Positions 29,255 through 38,745 of a DNA stretch of 64,000 bases are shown here, piece after piece. The stretch's first letter is position 1, and each line of letters starts with the position of its first letter. The notes below the pieces were generated by a model. That model worked only from the letters and a program-made list of their open reading frames with translations, searched no databases and had not been told where the DNA came from. This stretch comes from Allofrancisella inopinata (GTDB taxonomy: Bacteria; Pseudomonadota; Gammaproteobacteria; Francisellales; Francisellaceae). Both the position numbers and the translations under genes were made by a program. Location of the stretch: positions 1,674,001-1,738,000 of the forward strand of contig NZ_CP038241.1 in assembly GCF_012222965.1 (NCBI RefSeq). Direction: 5' to 3'.

Positions 29255-30646
29255 ATGAATAAATCCCCGACCATTTTAGAGAAATTAATTGCACCATTTA
29301 AGCAAAGTAAAATGTTTAGTATGCTAATTTTAGGCTACGCTTCTGGTCTACCTTTAATGCTTACTGCATCATCTTTATTTCTTTGGTATAAAGATAATAA
29401 TATTCAAATTAAAGATATTGGGTTTTTAACGCTAATTGCAATACCGTATACTTTTAAATACTTATGGGCTCCGATTCTAGATAAAGTCAGTATTAAAGGC
29501 TTTAGTAGAAGAAAGGGGTGGATATTCATCACCCAAGTAATTTTAATCTTACTAATTGCTCTAATGAGTAGATTTTCACCTGCTAACTACCCCTTAGTAA
29601 TAGCCTTTATCGGATTTTTAATATGCCTTACATCAGCAACACAAGATATAGCTATCAACGCATACCAAACTGAAGTTCTTAGCGAATCTGAACGAGCTCT
29701 AGGAAATGCTGTTGCCGTAATGGGTTATCGTATAGGCATGTTAATTACCGGATCAATACTCTTAATTTTAGTAGATAGCTTTAACCGAGGTTACAACCTT
29801 GATCAGCTATGTCTTACTCCACTTCAAGTTACTACTCTTATGAACTCTTCCCACCTTTTAGGTTCTTTAATTTTAGTTTCTAGTAACGATAACATCCTAC
29901 ATATTATAAATTCTGGTTGGGGTAATGCTTTACTAATCATTTTAGCTTTTTTTATGCTCTGTCCGATATTTACTTTATTTTTAAAAGAAGATACTAAGAT
30001 TATTGCACCAAGGACCTTTAAAGAAGCTTTTATTAATCCATTTATAGAATTTGTAACACGTAAAGGTTTCAAACCTGCTCTCACTATATTAGCGATTCTA
30101 ATAGCTTATAAACTAGCAGATGCTATAGCTTTTTCTCTAAACTCTGTTTTCTTTGTTGATTTAGGATTTGAAAAAACTACTATAGCTGTATCCTATAAAG
30201 CCATGTCTCTAGTTTTTACTATCTTGGGATTAATTTTTGGTGGTCTAGTAGCAAAAAAAATAGGTGTATATAAGAGCTTTCTTTATTTTAGCATCATCAT
30301 GGCATGTGCAAATTTAATGTACGTCATTTTAGCAATAGTAGGGAAAAGTTATAGTCTAATGGTTGCCTCTGTTGCAGTTGAATACTTTTGTGGTGCAATG
30401 GGGACAGCTATTTTAGTAGCAATGATAATGAGCTTAGTAAATGTTAAATTCTCAGCAACTCAATTCGCTATACTTAGCTCTATTGATTCACTTGGTAGAG
30501 TACTAGTCGGACCGCTAGCTGGTTATATCCAATATTACTATAGCTGGAGCGGTCTATTTATCTTTAGCTTTATCATAGGAATAATTGTGTCGCTGGTTAT
30601 CTATATATCCAAAAACCAGATAAAAGCTATGGCAAATCTTAAATAA
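29255..30646 (+). CDS. ampG: AmpG-like muropeptide permease (MFS)
   Basis: This 463-residue protein has about 12-14 membrane helices. The N-terminal LGYASGLPLML, then PYTFKYLWAPILDK and TSATQDIAINAYQTE, are characteristic of the AmpG branch of the MFS. AmpG imports anhydromuropeptides released during wall turnover into the cytosol for recycling. The region 190-215 forms an extra loop and helix. It lies 88 bases downstream of gltA on the same strand. The family is sure; the exact substrate is inferred. Confidence 0.85.
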   Translation: MNKSPTILEKLIAPFKQSKMFSMLILGYASGLPLMLTASSLFLWYKDNNIQIKDIGFLTLIAIPYTFKYLWAPILDKVSIKGFSRRKGWIFITQVILILLIALMSRFSPANYPLVIAFIGFLICLTSATQDIAINAYQTEVLSESERALGNAVAVMGYRIGMLITGSILLILVDSFNRGYNLDQLCLTPLQVTTLMNSSHLLGSLILVSSNDNILHIINSGWGNALLIILAFFMLCPIFTLFLKEDTKIIAPRTFKEAFINPFIEFVTRKGFKPALTILAILIAYKLADAIAFSLNSVFFVDLGFEKTTIAVSYKAMSLVFTILGLIFGGLVAKKIGVYKSFLYFSIIMACANLMYVILAIVGKSYSLMVASVAVEYFCGAMGTAILVAMIMSLVNVKFSATQFAILSSIDSLGRVLVGPLAGYIQYYYSWSGLFIFSFIIGIIVSLVIYISKNQIKAMANLK

Positions 30647-30789
30647 GTATAATTTAGCTTTACTACTAAACAATCCCAGGCCCAAGAAATATCCAAAGAC
30701 ATATTAGCAAAACTAGGATAGTATTTTGTAGCATCTAGAATTGTAATAATATAAGAGGAATTAAAAAGTTTATAGCTTTTTGTATAAAG

Positions 30790-31368
30790 TTATTTAGCAA
30801 ACTGTTCTGAAACAAATTCCCAGTTTACTAAACTCCAGAGAGCCTCTATATATTTAGGTCTAGCATTACGATAATCTATGTAGTACGCATGCTCCCAAAC
30901 ATCAAAAGTTAATAAAGGCTTTTTGTTATCTGTTAATGGGCACCCTGCGTTACTTGTTATTACTATCTCTAGCTTTCCTGTAGAGTCTTTAACTAGCCAA
31001 GCCCAACCTGAACCAAATGTAGCTACAGCTGCTGCTGAAAAAGTTTCTTTAAATTTATCTATTGAACCAAATGTTTCCATTATAGCAGCTTTAAGTTGAC
31101 TTGAAGGCTCTGTTTTTTCAGGTGAAAGACAGTTCCAATAAAACGTATGGTTATAAACTTGCGCAGCGTTATTAAATAACCCACCATTAGCAGTTTTAAT
31201 AATTTCTTCTAAGTTTTTTCCGTCATGCTCAGTTGCTTCTACTAACTTGTTTAAGTTAGTAACATAAGTTTGATGGTGCTTACCATAATGGTATTCTATA
31301 GTTTCTTTGGAGATAACTGGCTCTAACGCGTCCTTAGCATAAGGTAACGCTGGTAATTCAAATTTCAT
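30790..31368 (-). CDS. sodB: Superoxide dismutase [Fe]
   Basis: This 192-residue cytosolic Fe/Mn-type superoxide dismutase has metal ligands His27, His74, Asp156 and His160 (in DVWEHAYYIDY), matching the E. coli SodB positions. AQVYNHTFYWN and the FGSGWAWLV segments are conserved. The start ATG is preceded by AGGGAG. It is divergent from the glutaredoxin gene, giving a small oxidative-stress cluster. Fe rather than Mn is inferred from overall similarity. Confidence 0.96.
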   Translation of the reverse strand: MKFELPALPYAKDALEPVISKETIEYHYGKHHQTYVTNLNKLVEATEHDGKNLEEIIKTANGGLFNNAAQVYNHTFYWNCLSPEKTEPSSQLKAAIMETFGSIDKFKETFSAAAVATFGSGWAWLVKDSTGKLEIVITSNAGCPLTDNKKPLLTFDVWEHAYYIDYRNARPKYIEALWSLVNWEFVSEQFAK

Positions 31369-31407
31369 AATAAAACTCCCTTTAAATTTGTTTTTATCCT
31401 AATAGCC

Positions 31408-31436
31408 TTTAGATGACTATACCCATTTAGTATAAT
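31408..31436 (+). promoter_or_regulatory. Candidate promoter of the CGFS glutaredoxin gene
   Basis: A consensus -10 TATAAT (31431-31436) lies 17 bases after TTTAGA (31408-31413), about 65 bases before the ATG. It sits in the divergent sodB-glutaredoxin gap. Confidence 0.4.
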
Positions 31437-31502
31437 ATGCTATCATTTTTTAAATAAAATTTCTAAGTATACTAACCACTTAACCTATAAAGAGGATATA
31501 AA

Positions 31503-31832
31503 ATGAATACTCCTGATGAACAAAAAGTAATAGATAGAATAGAAAAACAAATAAAAGAAAACCAAATTATTCTTTATATGAAAGGCTCTCCAAATATGCC
31601 TCAATGTGGGTTTTCAGCTCATGCAGCTAGCGCAATTAGAGCTTGTGGCAAACCATTTGCTTTTGTGAATATATTAGAAAACCCAGATATTAGAGCTATT
31701 CTTCCTAAATATGCAGACTGGCCAACATTCCCCCAACTCTGGGTTAAAGGGGAGCTTATTGGAGGATATGATATCATAATGGAGATGAAAGAATCAGGGG
31801 AGCTCCAAGAGCTTATTGATTCTATTGAGTAG
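31503..31832 (+). CDS. grxD: Monothiol glutaredoxin (Grx4/GrxD type)
   Basis: This 109-residue monothiol glutaredoxin has active-site CGFS at residues 35-38. The glutathione-binding features KGSP (27-30), WPTFPQLWVKGELIGG (cis-Pro and GG) are present. CGFS glutaredoxins carry and deliver [2Fe-2S] clusters rather than reduce disulfides. AGAGGA precedes the ATG. It converges with the GH18-type gene, which ends 2 bases downstream on the other strand. Confidence 0.95.
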   Translation: MNTPDEQKVIDRIEKQIKENQIILYMKGSPNMPQCGFSAHAASAIRACGKPFAFVNILENPDIRAILPKYADWPTFPQLWVKGELIGGYDIIMEMKESGELQELIDSIE

Positions 31833-31834
31833 TC

Positions 31835-34774
31835 TTAATTTATTTTTACCCAAGCATCTGTACCATAGTCACCTGAAGGATCAAATGCTTCTATAGAGCA
31901 TAGTCTTGACTCTGGTCCTACTTTACATCTATACAGATCATTACCTATTGATACTGTTGTACCACCTGCATACGAAATTATGCCATCTGGATAAACATAT
32001 TCGGCAGCTTTTGGTTTTTTAACCTTAGAACCTATAGTCGAGTGCTCCATATTAGTCGCTTTTGTTATATCACTCCATGCTAGATAACTTTTATCACCGT
32101 AAGGTGCATAAGTAAGATCGTTACATAAATCTTGATTGCCGGGTATACATTCATATTTTTTATCCCCGTTTACCACAACTTCAGCATCTCTGTAAGAGCC
32201 TATGCCACTAGGATACTTATAAGCTCCATTGACCATTATTATTTCAGGTTCATTAGTAAGTGTGCTATCGTCTACAACGCTATCTTTTTGAACTTTTTCC
32301 CATGCAAGTCTTCCATATAAGCCATTTGGCATATACATTTTATCGTTACACAGCCTTGCCACTAAAGTAGAAATACATTTATATTCTGAAGCTTGATAAC
32401 TAACAATGGTACCAGCCTCATATGTGCCTATACCATCTGGATAATTGATTATTGTACTAGTAATCAAGGATACATCTGAGTTGTTTTTTTTACTAGAATT
32501 TTTATTAATGCTGGATTTATCAACCACTTTAGAAATAACTGGAGGAAGTTTTATAGAAGCTATTGCATCAGTAGTACTCCATGGCTGATGTGAATATCCA
32601 GCTGACAGCTCTCCTGGGCTAATTTTCATAGCATCAAAATCTATACTCCATAACGCAAAACCTCCAAAAGATGCTTGATGTTTTTCCATCAACTCCACAG
32701 TAGCTTTGATATCATTAGCAGAAAGTGCGTATGTCAACCCTCTTGCAGTAACTCCTTCTATGGCTGGGATAGTAAATATTAACTTACCAGCAGGAATTTT
32801 AGGAACACGATCTACCTCGTATTTAGGCTTATTTGCATCGTACCCTTCTTGTGTCGTTAAGGCCCAAGCTAAAGAAGCCATAAAACTAGGGTAACCATCA
32901 TTTGAAGTAATCTTCATATAGTTTCCTTTAGGATCTTTATAGAAACTTAAAATACCTGCCATGCCTGAATGACCATATGTATTTAACCATATGTAATCAA
33001 TATTATTAACTCCTATTTCATTCATTAAGTCAGCATAACTTTGGTTGCGGTAAATGTTATCTTCACCATTTTTATCTAAAGGCGCCACAATATATGTCCA
33101 AACAGGTGAAAACGTTAACCAAAAATCTGGTTTTGTAGTTTTCATATGTTTTACAAACTCTATAATTTTTTTAGCAGCTTGCTGCGTCATCTGCTTGTTT
33201 TGTGGAAGGTCAGAAGGAGATAAGTCAAAATTCACGCCGTCAAAACCATAATCACCAACAACGTTTTCAAGTCCATCAAAATCAAATTCCTGCCACTCAA
33301 TATAAGAAAATTTCCCGCCAATTGAAACTATAATATGTTTGCCTTTTTGTTTCATGTAGTCGACAAACTTCTTAAGCTCTTGTGGAGAATAAATTATCTC
33401 TTTCGTATTGCTGCTATTTTCTTGGCTAAAAGTAAGTTTAAAGCCTGTACTGCTGGTGTAATTTAAATATGTGACTATAAGAACATTATACTTACAAATC
33501 TCTGGGTTTTTATCACAGTATTCTTTATCTTCTGTCATTTTAATACTGACAGGGCTACTATTTAACTGTCTTCCAGAAATGTTATATGTGCTGTTTTTTC
33601 CCCATAAAGGTAAAAATCCTGCAACTACCGGCCCTTTAATCATTTTGACTCTTGGATCACAAATATTTTTATAAATACAATCGCGTAATCCTAGAGCAAA
33701 AGATCCTGCTTTATGGTCATCATCATCGTATGAATCAGCAACATAATCAGCATTCAAAGTCCAACCGACCACACCAGAGAATCTTGGCTTAAGTTTTATT
33801 TTTTCTAGCTGAGGTAACATTAAAGCTACAGCCTGAGTTGTAGTAAGAGAGTTCGTAGCATCAGCCATAGGATGGTATATTGTATTAACTCCTCCAGCTA
33901 CAGCATCTGTTGGCTCACTTATCACCACCTTTGTTTTAAGTGGTACAGAGGCGTTTTCGATAATCTTATCATAACTTTCTGAAATGAAATTAGAATCATA
34001 TTGCGGAAATTCATCATACTCTTGTATAAATAAATAATCTACATTCCCAGATTTAATTACACTAGCATAATCACTACTGTGGCCTGTAGTAACAAGTTTA
34101 TAATCATTTACTTTTGGATTTACTACAATGACTAAGTTAGGATTTATATGCTTAATTCTTGTCACTAACTTATCTAAAAACACAGAAGAAGTGAACTTTC
34201 TGATCCGAAAAGCAATACCTTCTATATTATATTTATTTAAGAATTTGACCATATTGTCAGCAAGTGTATTTACCTGGCCTTGTGTTAGATTCTCTCCTAT
34301 TATGTTAGGATCAGGCTCATTTTTTTTGATTCCTGGGTAAAAAGTATTTGGAACGCCACCTACATCTAATAAAATATTTAGGCCAGCATTTTTAGCCTCC
34401 TCTATTTTCTTTACAAACGTTTGGTTACTAACACCACCTAAGCTACTTGAGAAAAAGTTTATATCTGTACCATATACCTCTGCGTTTGTAATAATTAAAA
34501 CATTATAGCCATCGTCAGCTACTTTTTTCATATCAATATTAGCTGAACTTGAATATCTCATATCTAAAAAACCTCCTATAATCCTATCAGGAAGCAATTT
34601 TTTATGAGATGGTTCTAAATTTAATTTAGCTACTTTTTCTTCTTGCTTATCAGCTATTTCAGATGGCTCAACAACTTTAGGCCCTGTATTTTTAAATAAA
34701 AAGCCAAAACTTGCTATTACTACTAGCAATAATAAAAATAAGTATATTTTTTTTCTAGGTAAGCTTTTTTTCAC
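31835..34774 (-). CDS. Double GH18-like (chitinase-family) protein with three C-terminal binding modules, catalytic Glu missing
   Basis: This 979-residue protein has an N-terminal signal anchor (residues 10-27). Two GH18-type TIM-barrel domains (about 62-355 and 380-715) follow, then three tandem modules of about 50 residues (778-827, 853-903 and 927-978), each starting with YPxGI.xY and containing paired Cys and a late AW, like chitin-binding type-3 modules. GH18 enzymes need DxxDxDxE. Domain 2 reads DGVNFDLS (512-519, Ser in place of the acid), and domain 1 reads EGIAFRIR (185-192). Both therefore appear non-catalytic for hydrolysis; a chitin- or glycan-binding role is inferred. The start is GTG at 34774. 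Confidence 0.85.
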   Translation of the reverse strand: MKKSLPRKKIYLFLLLLVVIASFGFLFKNTGPKVVEPSEIADKQEEKVAKLNLEPSHKKLLPDRIIGGFLDMRYSSSANIDMKKVADDGYNVLIITNAEVYGTDINFFSSSLGGVSNQTFVKKIEEAKNAGLNILLDVGGVPNTFYPGIKKNEPDPNIIGENLTQGQVNTLADNMVKFLNKYNIEGIAFRIRKFTSSVFLDKLVTRIKHINPNLVIVVNPKVNDYKLVTTGHSSDYASVIKSGNVDYLFIQEYDEFPQYDSNFISESYDKIIENASVPLKTKVVISEPTDAVAGGVNTIYHPMADATNSLTTTQAVALMLPQLEKIKLKPRFSGVVGWTLNADYVADSYDDDDHKAGSFALGLRDCIYKNICDPRVKMIKGPVVAGFLPLWGKNSTYNISGRQLNSSPVSIKMTEDKEYCDKNPEICKYNVLIVTYLNYTSSTGFKLTFSQENSSNTKEIIYSPQELKKFVDYMKQKGKHIIVSIGGKFSYIEWQEFDFDGLENVVGDYGFDGVNFDLSPSDLPQNKQMTQQAAKKIIEFVKHMKTTKPDFWLTFSPVWTYIVAPLDKNGEDNIYRNQSYADLMNEIGVNNIDYIWLNTYGHSGMAGILSFYKDPKGNYMKITSNDGYPSFMASLAWALTTQEGYDANKPKYEVDRVPKIPAGKLIFTIPAIEGVTARGLTYALSANDIKATVELMEKHQASFGGFALWSIDFDAMKISPGELSAGYSHQPWSTTDAIASIKLPPVISKVVDKSSINKNSSKKNNSDVSLITSTIINYPDGIGTYEAGTIVSYQASEYKCISTLVARLCNDKMYMPNGLYGRLAWEKVQKDSVVDDSTLTNEPEIIMVNGAYKYPSGIGSYRDAEVVVNGDKKYECIPGNQDLCNDLTYAPYGDKSYLAWSDITKATNMEHSTIGSKVKKPKAAEYVYPDGIISYAGGTTVSIGNDLYRCKVGPESRLCSIEAFDPSGDYGTDAWVKIN

Positions 34775-35080
34775 CCACTAATCCTAATAAACTATTAGAT
34801 TTATTTAATATATTATATGGATTTTTATGAAACTTTATAGCTATTTTATTTTGAAATATTTTCCATAAAAAATGACTTTGGCTACTTAGGTTGCTTTTCA
34901 TACTTCTTAACAATAACCAATGTCGTAAATTGTGTCCCAAAAAAACCAAAGTAACTGTATCAGCTTTGTTATAGTTTTGAATAGTTCTCTTATCTAAACC
35001 GTACCAACCGATTTACAGCTGTACTTGAACTTGTCTAGCTATATACAAACTTTATAAGTAAAGTTACTAGATCAAATTAC
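34775..35080. other. 306-base gap with a decayed-looking frame
   Basis: Between the GH18-type gene and the methyltransferase, minus-strand translation shows an open stretch from about 35010 (WYGLDKRTIQNY...) into VFLGHNLRHW and on to about 34755. Upstream, the same theme (LDKFKYSCKSV) continues only in another frame. It has no ribosome site and no recognisable domain. It may be a pseudogene remnant or chance open frame; the GH18-type promoter must also lie here. Confidence 0.3.
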
Positions 35081-35905
35081 TTATTGTTTAACAGCTACTA
35101 CGGTTGGAAACATTCTTTGACTATCGTAAATAATTTCTTTGATACCAAAACCACAATTTGAAAGTATCTGACTAAACTCCTCTTCCGTATGGGTTTTTGT
35201 CCACTTTACATTTAAAATTTCTGCAAAGATTTCTTTGCCAAACTTAGCATGTTCAGGACTTTTAATATCAACTCCTTCTAATGAAGCTATAAAACTAGAA
35301 ATAAGTGTCCCACCTTGTTTCAAAGAATTGCTTAAAATTTGGTAAAAACATCGCACCTCTTCATTAGTTTTAAGATAGATATTAAGACCATTACTAACTA
35401 CAGCATCATAATGATTTTCAATCTTCATCCTAAAAACATTCTCAACAATATACTTAACATTTTTAAGTTTAGATAATCCACTTTTTTCTGCGCAGTATGG
35501 ATCAGGGTCGTAAGCATCAATCTGAAAGTTTTTAGATAAGAGTAGCTCTTGTGAAAATTCTGGTAAAAGACCCGCAGGTACAGATAAAATTTTTATATTA
35601 TCTGGTAATTGCAGTATTTTTTGTTTAAATACTTGATATCTTTCTTGAGTGGCGTTAAATATTGGAGGTGTAGTTATAAGTTTAGCCTCAAAATCATTAC
35701 TATAACTACCTTTATTCTGGGTAATTACCTTTGTCCAATATGCATCTAGCCCTCTATTTTCAATCAAAAATCTACCTAATGGGCAACTCTCCAACTGAAC
35801 TAAAAGAGCCTTTAAATGACTATCGTTAGCTATTCTAGACTTTATTTCAGCGATAGCATCATCATAATTAGAAAATATTCCATGACTTACAATCTCTTTT
35901 GACAT
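35081..35905 (-). CDS. Class I SAM-dependent methyltransferase, substrate unknown
   Basis: This 274-residue protein has a helical N-terminal extension of about 100 residues followed by a Rossmann-like methyltransferase core. Motif I is loose (ILSVPAGLLPEF). The acidic end of strand 2 is IDAYDPDP, and motif IV-like NHYDAVVSNGLNIY and a GGTLISSFIAS strand follow. It lies 11 bases downstream of lysS on the same strand, in the prfB-lysS transcript. Substrate cannot be predicted; the family call is moderately sure. Confidence 0.7.
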   Translation of the reverse strand: MSKEIVSHGIFSNYDDAIAEIKSRIANDSHLKALLVQLESCPLGRFLIENRGLDAYWTKVITQNKGSYSNDFEAKLITTPPIFNATQERYQVFKQKILQLPDNIKILSVPAGLLPEFSQELLLSKNFQIDAYDPDPYCAEKSGLSKLKNVKYIVENVFRMKIENHYDAVVSNGLNIYLKTNEEVRCFYQILSNSLKQGGTLISSFIASLEGVDIKSPEHAKFGKEIFAEILNVKWTKTHTEEEFSQILSNCGFGIKEIIYDSQRMFPTVVAVKQ

Positions 35906-35916
35906 AACTTACAATC

Positions 35917-37443
35917 TCACTCAGGTTTCATATGTGGAAAAAGTATCACATCTCTTATTGACTGTGAATTGGTTAGATACATTACTAGCCTATCAATCCC
36001 AATACCTTGACCTGCTGTTGGTGGCATACCGTACTCTAGTGCTCTAATATAATCCTTATCATATGGCATTGCTTCATCATCACCTGAAGCAGCTGCTTGG
36101 ACTTGTTTTTTAAATCTTTCTGCCTGATCTTCGGCATCATTTAGTTCAGAAAACCCATTTGCAATCTCACGGGCTCCTATAAAAAACTCAAACCTATCTG
36201 TAAACTCCGGGTTACTATCACTACGACGAGCTAAAGGAGAAACTACAGCTGGATAGTCTGTTATAAATGTAGGTTGAATAAGCTTATCTTCAACAGTCTC
36301 TTCAAAAATTTCATTTATTAGATGACCAAGCTCATAGAAAGGCTCTACCTTTATCTTTAACTTCTCTGCAACTTTTTTAGCTGATTCAAAATCAGCTAAA
36401 TCTTGGGTATCAACATCTTGATTGTACTTAACTATAGAATCAACCATAGACATACGTTGATATGGTGCAGAAAAGTTAATCTTATGCTCACCATATTCCA
36501 CCTCTACACCGCCAGTTATTTCTTTAACTAACTTTGAAAGCATATCTTCTGTTAGATCCATTAAATCATTATAGTCAGCATATGCCATATAAAACTCAAG
36601 CATTGTAAATTCTGGGTTATGACGAGAAGATACTCCTTCATTTCTAAAATTACGATTTATCTCGTATACGCGCTCAAAACCACCAACTACTAGTCTTTTT
36701 AAGTATAACTCTGGAGCAATACGTAAATATAAAGGCATATCCAAAGCATTATGATGGGTTCTAAAAGGTTTTGCCGCAGCACCACCTTGCAGCACATGCA
36801 TCATAGGCGTTTCTACTTCCATAAAATTTAAATTATCAAAATACTTACGAATAAAACTAACTACCTTCGAACGCACTTTGAAAACTTCTCTAGCTTTTTC
36901 ATTTGTTATAAGATCAACGTACCTTTGACGGTATCTCATTTCTTGATCTGACAAGCCATGAAACTTATCTGGTAACGGTCTGATAGCTTTAGTTAAAACT
37001 TCAAAATGATCAGCATGAATAGAAAGCTCACCTGTATTAGTTTTAAATACAACACCAGAAACAGCAACTATATCACCTAAATCACATAAATTTTTAAACG
37101 TGTTGTATTGACCTTCTGGCAAATCACTTTTTTTAAGATAAACCTGTATTCTGCCTGACATATCCTGAAGAGTAAAAAAAGAAGCTTTCCCCATAACCCT
37201 TCTTAATACCACACGTCCTGCAATTTTATAGTTTTCTTTATGTTCTATTTCTTCTAATTCTTGCTTTGATTTATCTGCATACTTAGCTTGAAGACATGCA
37301 GCAACCACATTTCTTTTAAAAACATTTGGATGACTAACACCTACGTTTTGTTCAGCTAATATCTTTAATTTTTCTTTTCTTAAAGCAATTTGTGAGTTTT
37401 CATCTAAAACTTGCTCTTCTACTTTATTATTTTTATCCGTCAT
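35917..37443 (-). CDS. lysS: Lysyl-tRNA synthetase (class II)
   Basis: This 508-residue class II synthetase charges tRNA-Lys. The N-terminal OB-fold anticodon domain (about residues 60-160, [14 protein letters not shown]) is followed by the catalytic core. Motif 1 is near [10 protein letters not shown], motif 2 is [11 protein letters not shown], and motif 3 is [11 protein letters not shown]. It is 11 bases downstream of prfB, the same prfB-lysS pairing as in E. coli. Confidence 0.97.
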   Translation of the reverse strand: MTDKNNKVEEQVLDENSQIALRKEKLKILAEQNVGVSHPNVFKRNVVAACLQAKYADKSKQELEEIEHKENYKIAGRVVLRRVMGKASFFTLQDMSGRIQVYLKKSDLPEGQYNTFKNLCDLGDIVAVSGVVFKTNTGELSIHADHFEVLTKAIRPLPDKFHGLSDQEMRYRQRYVDLITNEKAREVFKVRSKVVSFIRKYFDNLNFMEVETPMMHVLQGGAAAKPFRTHHNALDMPLYLRIAPELYLKRLVVGGFERVYEINRNFRNEGVSSRHNPEFTMLEFYMAYADYNDLMDLTEDMLSKLVKEITGGVEVEYGEHKINFSAPYQRMSMVDSIVKYNQDVDTQDLADFESAKKVAEKLKIKVEPFYELGHLINEIFEETVEDKLIQPTFITDYPAVVSPLARRSDSNPEFTDRFEFFIGAREIANGFSELNDAEDQAERFKKQVQAAASGDDEAMPYDKDYIRALEYGMPPTAGQGIGIDRLVMYLTNSQSIRDVILFPHMKPE

Positions 37444-37454
37444 TTAAAATTATC

Positions 37455-38544
37455 CTATAAACCACTTTTTAAGCTTGCTTCTATAAATTTATCTAAATCA
37501 CCATCTAATACTGCTTGAGTATTTGTGTTTTCCACACCTGTTCTTAGATCTTTAATACGAGATTGATCTAAAACATAAGAGCGAATTTGACTTCCCCAAC
37601 CAATATCAGATTTTGAATCTTCTAAAGCATTTTTTTCAGCGTTTCGTTTTTGTAGCTCCATCTCATACAGCTTAGATTTTAACTGTTTCATAGCATTTTC
37701 TCTATTTTTATGCTGAGATCTATCGCTTTGACTCTGAACCACAATATTTGTTGGTAAGTGAGTTATCCTAACAGCTGAATCAGTTTTGTTAACATGCTGG
37801 CCACCAGCTCCTGATGCTCTATATGTATCCACCCTCAAATCAGCTGGATTAATCTCAACATCGATATTATCATCAACTTCAGGTGATATAAACACTGAAG
37901 CAAACGATGTATGTCTTTTATTATTAGAATCAAAGGGTGATTTTCTAACTAGCCTATGAATCCCTGTTTCTGTCCTTAACCATCCATATGCATATTCACC
38001 TTCAATTTTTAAAGTACATCCTTTTATACCTGCAACATCACCATCTGAGACATTATCTATCGTAACTTTAAAACCATGACTATCTGACCAACGCATATAC
38101 ATTCGCATTAACATTTCAGCCCAGTCTTGTGCTTCTGTTCCTCCAGAACCAGACTGAATATCTAGATAAGCATTATTAGGATCCATCTTTTTAGAAAACA
38201 TTCTTCTAAATTCTAGCTTCTCAATTTCTTGAGTAATCTCATGAGTATCTTTCGCAATCTCTTGGATTAAAGATTCATCCTCTTGTGCTAACTCAAGAAG
38301 TTCTGTTAAAGTTCCTAAAGTGTCTGTAATATGTTCACAAGTTAACACAATGTTTTCTAGTTCAACCTTTTGTTTGCCTAGGTTTTGTGCGTGTTCAGGA
38401 TTATCCCATATAGAGCCATCTTCTAGCTCCATTAAAATTTCTGTTAATTTTTCTTTTTTGACATCATAGTCAAAGATAGCCTCGTAATGATTCTATACGA
38501 CTAGATAAACCCTTTAATAAAGTTCTATAGTTTACTGATTCCAT
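37455..38544 (-). CDS. prfB: Peptide chain release factor 2, expressed by programmed +1 frameshift
   Basis: RF2 terminates translation at UGA and UAA. The full gene begins at the ATG at 38544: 24 codons are read to CTT (38473-38475), then an in-frame TGA (38470-38472). Skipping the T at 38472 continues with GAC (38469-38471) for 338 more residues, giving 362 in total, close to E. coli RF2 (365). The recognition motif SPF (RKSPFD) and the catalytic GGQ ([10 protein letters not shown]) are present. The internal ATG at 38432 is not the true start. The frameshift is autoregulatory: low RF2 favours slippage at CUU-UGA-C. Confidence 0.96.
38469..38486 (-). promoter_or_regulatory. prfB programmed +1 frameshift site
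   Basis: The coding strand reads CGAGGCTATCTTTGAC. A Shine-Dalgarno-like GAGG lies just ahead of the slippery CTT-TGA-C, as in other bacterial prfB genes. The ribosome shifts +1 when RF2 is scarce. Confidence 0.93.
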
Positions 38545-38651
38545 ATTTTTATCCGTTTATATAAGTAATTTTGTGTATAGATTTTATAGTTTTAGAAAGG
38601 CTAACTCAAATAAATAAAAAATTTTTTTAATATAGATCTAGATCATTAATC

Positions 38652-38696
38652 AAGCAATAAAAGCGCTCACCTGTAGAAATTACCCTTTTATTGCTT
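38652..38696 (+). terminator. 12-bp perfect inverted repeat ahead of the nitroreductase gene
   Basis: AAGCAATAAAAG (38652-38663) and CTTTTATTGCTT (38685-38696) are perfect inverted copies around a 21-base loop, followed by TTATC. It lies between prfB and the nitroreductase ATG (38746). It could be a bidirectional terminator or leader structure. The T run is short, so the terminator call is uncertain. Confidence 0.4.
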
Positions 38697-38745
38697 TTAT
38701 CTAGTAAAATAAAGTATCCAGACAAAAAACTATTTTATATGAATT

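Noticed and set aside
30659-30720. Short open piece ending QEISKDILAKLG after the ampG-like gene
   Set aside because: Too short, with no start or ribosome site; could be a remnant but cannot be supported.
30757-30786. AT-only hairpin AAAAAG/CTTTTT as sodB terminator
   Set aside because: Only six A/T-rich pairs; such hairpins are expected by chance at this base composition.
37455-38544. prfB as a frameshifted pseudogene
   Set aside because: The shift occurs exactly at the conserved CTT-TGA-C site and restores the full RF2, so it is programmed.
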